A stretch of DNA of 8,940 nucleotides from CAZFBR01 sp035353495 [NCBI: uncultured bacterium] (GTDB taxonomy: Bacteria; DAOPZR01), in assembly GCA_964517215.1 (NCBI GenBank), contig CAZFBR010000142.1:1-8940 (forward strand), given 5' to 3'. Positions 6,281-8,940 of the stretch are shown piece by piece; positions within the stretch are counted from its first letter, which is position 1; every line of letters begins with the position of its first letter. A model generated the notes under the pieces. That model saw only the letters and a program-made list of their open reading frames with translations. It was not told where the DNA came from and made no database searches. Position numbers and translations under genes: made by a program.

Positions 6281-7451
6281 AAATGCCTGAAGAATCAGAG
6301 GAGATATCCTGACCACAGTCCGCCTTCTCAAGGGATTCTCTCAGCATCCAGCGGTAAGCGCATCGCTGCGCTCCCGTGCTCTCCTGCGGTTTGCCCCTTC
6401 TTCAAGGTTTCACGCGCCGGCCAGCTTCTGCCTCTCGGCTCCGCCCCCGCCCTGTCGTTTTCCACGACCACGCGGGCTCTTCTCCGTCGCGTTTCACCGG
6501 GAATCCTCTCGGCCCCGGCTCACCTTCCTGAAGTTCGGCCCCGCTCCAGAGCTTTCTTCCGGACACTGCCGCTTATCCTCCGCGCCGGCATCTCTGCCGA
6601 CCCTTCAGACAGCTCCCTTCCCAAGGTTCTCTGTCCCCATGAGGGTTTCCCTGTCCACTGTGTGGTACTTGCCGTTCCAGGCTTTCCTGACCGCCCCGTC
6701 CTTCTTCCGGACCTCGCGGTATTGCACTCAGTGAACCCCCGTTGGCTGCAAACGCAACCGGGAATGTTTACCCGGCCACTCGCCCCGTGCCCCCTGCGGG
6801 ATTCATGCTCTGTAAAGGTTTCCCCTTCCGTTCAGCCTCCGCCCTCTCGGGCCTCGTGCTCCCCTGCCTTTTTGCAAGGCTGCGAAGCATTCCTCCAAAC
6901 GGAAATCCCTCGTCGTTATCACGGTTAAGCAATGACGACCTGTTCCTTTTTTGAGCTTTCTGCGCTCGACAGGTTTCTCTCCCCGCGGATGTCCTTCTGC
7001 TTCCAAAAGGTTCCCTTCCTGCTGTTATCCCCGCCCTCTGAAGTTTCCTCACGATCAGACCGTGCACCCGCTCTCGCGTCGCACTCCCTTCACGCGGTTT
7101 TCCGCCGCCCCAAGGTATCCCGTCCTCATCGCGCCCGTTGCCAACCCGAAGGCCAGCCCGTTCTTCACCCGGCGTCAGACCCAACTGCAAGGGTTTGCTC
7201 CCCGCGGTTTGCGGCCTCTCCGACTCTCGCCGGCGCCGCCTGTTTTGCGCTTTGCGTCCTCTTCAGCTGCTGCTCGCTCCCTTGCAACCGGTTCGTGCGA
7301 ATTCATGTTGCCATGTCCCCGAGTTTCCCGCCTCCCGGCAGCCACTCTTGGAATTCATTCGCTTGTTCCCCGGTGTCATTGCCGAAGCAATGCGGGTGTC
7401 CAGCGCTGTGTCGGATCCTGTTGTCTAAGAACTGCCTCCAACCTTCAGGCA
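6240..7451 (-). ncRNA. Predicted large structured non-coding RNA, about 1.2 kb, class unknown
   Basis: The unit begins seven bases after a TATAAT box and ends at an intrinsic terminator, both on the minus strand. The first transcribed bases, UGCCUGAAG (7451-7443), pair perfectly with CUUCAGGCA (6292-6284). After a small internal loop UUGGAGG (7441-7435) pairs with CCUCUGA (6301-6295), so the two ends close into one helix just before the terminator. Inside are many short hairpins, for example CAUUGC-UUCG-GCAAUG (7392-7377), GCCC-GAGA-GGGC (6852-6841), CGGCA-GAGA-UGCCG (6599-6586), AGCGCA-GCGA-UGCGCU (6372-6357), GUCGU-GGAAA-ACGAC (6468-6454), and nested stems at 7239-7211, 6720-6690 and 6635-6608. 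The transcribed strand is purine-rich and poor in U. Frames on both strands give low-complexity Pro/Ser/Arg protein of no family, as is usual opposite structural RNAs. I see no RNase P, tmRNA, rRNA or intron core signatures. Its neighbours are a HicB-like gene upstream and an L7/L12-like membrane protein downstream. Confidence 0.8.
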
Positions 7452-7457
7452 CATTCC

Positions 7458-7486
7458 ATTATACCGGAAAGCATGCACCTCGTCAA
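7458..7486 (-). promoter_or_regulatory. Strong sigma70-type promoter of the large RNA
   Basis: TTGACG (7486-7481), a 17 bp spacer, and a perfect TATAAT (7463-7458). The bases upstream (about 7490-7540) are very AT-rich with A and T tracts, as in UP elements of strong stable-RNA promoters. Predicted start near 7451, exactly where the 5' arm of the closing helix begins. Confidence 0.9.
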
Positions 7487-7543
7487 CAGTGTTTACATTT
7501 TTGTTGCAACTATATTTTTAATTTATTGATAATAAATGTGTTG

Positions 7544-7804
7544 TTAATTTAGAAAACCAGCTTGACTGCGGCCGGGGATGAAGTAGTCAGGGTTTTTGCC
7601 ATGGGCGGCACCCAACGCCATGATCTTTTCCTGGGTAATACCGCATTCGGGGGCTTCGGTTACATAAAAGCGGATAACCGCCTCCAGCCGCTGGATTGCT
7701 TTGGCGGCGCTGGGGCCATAACTGAATAATTGCAGGTCGCGACAAGCGGCAACAAACACGCCGCTGCCGGCCGCGGTCGGATAGACCTCGATATCGAGAA
7801 ACAC
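7544..7804 (-). CDS. Orphan HicB-like small protein
   Basis: 86 residues starting at GTG 7804, chosen for the strong AGGAG site six bases upstream. Residues 1-50 follow the HicB pattern: a first strand (FLDIEVYPTA), a GSGVFVAACRDL strand in place of the usual GYVVSVPDLPGC, then a helix (PSAAKAIQRLEAVIRFYV) matching the LEEALENAKEAIELYL region. The C-terminal tail (about 55-86) lacks the helix-turn-helix or ribbon-helix-helix DNA-binding domain of many HicB antitoxins. No hicA toxin is found in the flanking 164 bp or elsewhere in the window, so it is probably not a working toxin-antitoxin pair. It may be a solitary HicB-fold protein of unknown role. It lies 164 bp downstream of recR on the same strand and just upstream of the large-RNA promoter. 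In the recR gap, GTTACCGTAAC (7887-7897) is a small dyad. Confidence 0.55.
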   Translation of the reverse strand: MFLDIEVYPTAAGSGVFVAACRDLQLFSYGPSAAKAIQRLEAVIRFYVTEAPECGITQEKIMALGAAHGKNPDYFIPGRSQAGFLN

Positions 7805-7968
7805 AATTATCTCCTCCGCCTGTTGTTTCTCTTATCGGTTGTCGGGGCAGCGGTCTTGAAAACGGCGAACCCTATCGGTGATTATCGTTACCGTAACCGG
7901 TGGCGGTTCCGCATGGCGCTGGGGTATGCTGCAGTTCCGGCGGAAAAAGGACGGCGGGAAACGCGGCG

Positions 7969-8568
7969 TCAGACGTCGCGACGGGCGTCGAGGGCGCGGG
8001 ACAGGGTTAATTCGTCAGCGAATTCAAGGTCGCCGCCGACGGGCATGCCGAAACCGATGCGGGTGACCCGCACCCCGAGCGGACGGATGGCCCGCGCCAG
8101 GTAGTTGGCGGTCGCCTCTCCTTCCACGGTCGGGTTGGTGGCGACGATAACCTCGGTGGTCTGCTCGTCGGGAATGCGTTTGAGCAGCGCAGCGATGGTG
8201 AGATGGCGCGGTTCAATCCCGTCGAGCGGCGAAATGAGTCCGCCCAGCACGTGGTAGCGGCCGCGAAAAACGCGCGCATTCTCGAGGGCGAAAACGTCGC
8301 GCGCTTCTTCCACGACACAGAGCAGGCCGGTGGCGCGCGCAGGATTGCGGCAGATGGCGCACTCGTCGCTGTCGCTGAGATTATGACAGCGCCGGCAGAC
8401 CTTCATCTGCTCGCGGGCGGCAACCAGCGCGCCGGCCAGTTCGCGGGCCAGTTCGCGATTGCCCGACACCAGATGGAACGCCAGGCGCTGCGCCGTTTTC
8501 TGGCCGATGGACGGCAGCCGGTTCAGTTCACGGGCAAGCCGGGCCAGCGGCGGCGGCAAAGTCAGCAT
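7969..8568 (-). CDS. recR: Recombination mediator protein RecR
   Basis: 199 residues, about the length of E. coli RecR (201). RecR forms a ring that, with RecO (and RecF), loads RecA at single-strand gaps. Visible in order: a helix-hairpin-helix region LNRLPSIGQKTAQRLAFHL (15-33); a four-cysteine zinc finger with C58, C61, C70 and C73 (CRRCHNLSDSDECAIC); and the Toprim domain from about 82 with VVEEARDVFALE, RYHVLGGLISPLDGI (104-118) and ATNPTVEGEATANYLA (143-158), ending with GMPVGGDLEFADELTLSRAL. All key residues are present. The ATG at 8568 has a GGGGGGA site about nine bases upstream and its own TTGACG-17-TACAAC promoter. The common partners dnaX and ybaB are not adjacent; instead a divergent tRNA-Ser gene lies upstream. 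Confidence 0.98.
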   Translation of the reverse strand: MLTLPPPLARLARELNRLPSIGQKTAQRLAFHLVSGNRELARELAGALVAAREQMKVCRRCHNLSDSDECAICRNPARATGLLCVVEEARDVFALENARVFRGRYHVLGGLISPLDGIEPRHLTIAALLKRIPDEQTTEVIVATNPTVEGEATANYLARAIRPLGVRVTRIGFGMPVGGDLEFADELTLSRALDARRDV

Positions 8569-8590
8569 GCGGATTGGTCCCCCCCGGCGC

Positions 8591-8619
8591 GTTGTACCTC
8601 ATTCGCACGGGTGCGTCAA
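8591..8619 (-). promoter_or_regulatory. Probable recR promoter
   Basis: On the minus strand TTGACG (8619-8614), a 17 bp spacer and TACAAC (8596-8591), giving a start near 8584 and a leader of about 16 bases with the ribosome site. The -10 is two bases from consensus. The spacer holds the dyad CGCACGGGTGCG. Confidence 0.55.
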
Positions 8620-8710
8620 GGACGGCGGCGGACAGCACCCGTCATGGCCCGGACTGCAGGGGGGCTTCGGTGACGGCGGGGCACATGAACGCCCGCAATG
8701 CACGGGTGCA
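8604..8710. repeat. Repeated dyad GCACGGGTGC between recR and tRNA-Ser promoters
   Basis: CGCAC-GG-GTGCG at 8604-8615 lies in the recR promoter spacer and TGCAC-GG-GTGCA at 8699-8710 lies just before the -35 of the tRNA-Ser promoter. A third, inverted ACGGGTGC is at 8634-8641. Three copies in about 110 bp between divergent promoters could be operator-like. In GC-rich DNA chance is not excluded. Confidence 0.35.
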
Positions 8711-8715
8711 AAAAA

Positions 8716-8744
8716 TTGACAGACGGGCTGCTTTCTGCTATACT
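8716..8744 (+). promoter_or_regulatory. Strong tRNA-Ser promoter
   Basis: Perfect TTGACA (8716-8721), a 17 bp spacer, and TATACT (8739-8744) preceded by TGC (extended -10). Start expected near 8751, giving a leader of about 45 bases before the mature tRNA. Confidence 0.92.
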
Positions 8745-8795
8745 AATATTGTTGTATAGTGGCCTGCGCATTGCAGACGCGGGCGGGGTGTGTTG

Positions 8796-8884
8796 GGAGG
8801 GGTGCGAGAGCGGTTGAATCGGGCGGTCTTGAAAACCGCTGACCCTTCCGGGGTCCGGGGGTTCGAATCCCTCCCCCTCCGCCA
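8796..8884 (+). tRNA. tRNA-Ser(UGA)
   Basis: A complete class II tRNA read by eye. The acceptor stem GGAGGGG (8796-8802) pairs with CCCCTCC (8874-8880), with discriminator G8881 and encoded CCA (8882-8884). D stem CGA/TCG, anticodon stem GCGGT/ACCGC, anticodon TGA at 8830-8832. A long variable arm GACCC-TTCCG-GGGTC (8841-8855), typical of serine tRNAs, is followed by the T arm GGGGG-TTCGAAT-CCCTC. It decodes UCN codons, chiefly UCA. Transcribed from a near-consensus promoter. No terminator is visible before the window ends. Confidence 0.98.
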
Positions 8885-8940
8885 GGCAACAGCGGGCAGG
8901 TGGCAGCAAACCCGTCCGCAGCAGTATTATGGAGAGATGG

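Noticed and set aside
6240-7451. Group I or group II intron, RNase P RNA or tmRNA
   Set aside because: No domain V-like 34-base hairpin with its AGC triad, no intron-encoded protein or split exons, no GAGGAAAGUCC/ACAGAA core of RNase P, and no tRNA-like ends of tmRNA. The promoter and terminator argue for a free-standing transcript.
6230-7552. Long open frames on the plus strand (232 and 206 codons) and a 140-codon minus-strand frame across the large-RNA region
   Set aside because: They are rich in Pro, Ser, Leu and Arg, match no family, overlap one another, and the plus-strand ones lie opposite the promoter-to-terminator unit. This is the usual look of frames opposite a GC-rich structural RNA.
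8616-8909. 97-codon minus-strand frame over the tRNA gene
   Set aside because: It contains the GEGFEPPD-type string that arises when a tRNA gene is translated antisense, a well-known artefact; the tRNA fold explains the sequence.
1-8940. CRISPR array, insertion sequence or prophage
   Set aside because: No regularly spaced direct repeats, transposase, integrase or phage structural gene could be found; the only repeats are short dyads and motifs inside the RNA.

Overview
The window comes from a GC-rich bacterium that uses the standard code: TAA, TAG and TGA all end recognisable genes, and the start sites have Shine-Dalgarno sequences or sigma70-type promoters. The order mnmG-rsmG-parA-parB, all on the minus strand, is the chromosomal partition neighbourhood often found near the replication origin. 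The lineage cannot be fixed from the sequence. A proteobacterium is plausible but not shown, and no dnaA, rpmH or ribosomal gene is present to decide it.

Layout. Bases 1-5067 carry, read leftward, mnmG (tRNA wobble modification), rsmG (16S rRNA methyltransferase), parA and parB (chromosome segregation), and the front part of an HD-GYP domain gene cut by the window edge. Two parS sites, 31 bp apart centre to centre, lie at the rsmG end; one of them forms the last codons of rsmG. Next to them is an AT-rich stretch with a perfect DnaA box. Bases 2340-4250 are far lower in GC than their flanks, and one edge of that island falls inside mnmG. The rsmG in it is divergent.

Bases 5402-6122 hold two small minus-strand genes, a TFIIB-type zinc-ribbon protein and a membrane-anchored protein with an L7/L12 C-terminal-like segment. 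Bases 7544-8568 hold an orphan HicB-like protein and recR (recombinational repair). A tRNA-Ser(UGA) gene with a near-consensus promoter lies on the plus strand at 8796-8884, divergent from recR.

The most interesting part is 6240-7451. It has no credible protein gene on either strand, yet it is framed as one minus-strand transcription unit by a TTGACG-17 bp-TATAAT promoter and an intrinsic terminator. The predicted RNA is about 1.2 kb. Its first nucleotides pair with the nucleotides just before the terminator (9 bp, a small internal loop, then 7 more bp), and between them lie at least sixteen local hairpins, many capped by GNRA-type or UUCG loops. I read this as a large, highly structured non-coding RNA. 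I cannot match it to RNase P RNA, tmRNA, rRNA, a group I or II intron, or any large RNA class I know.
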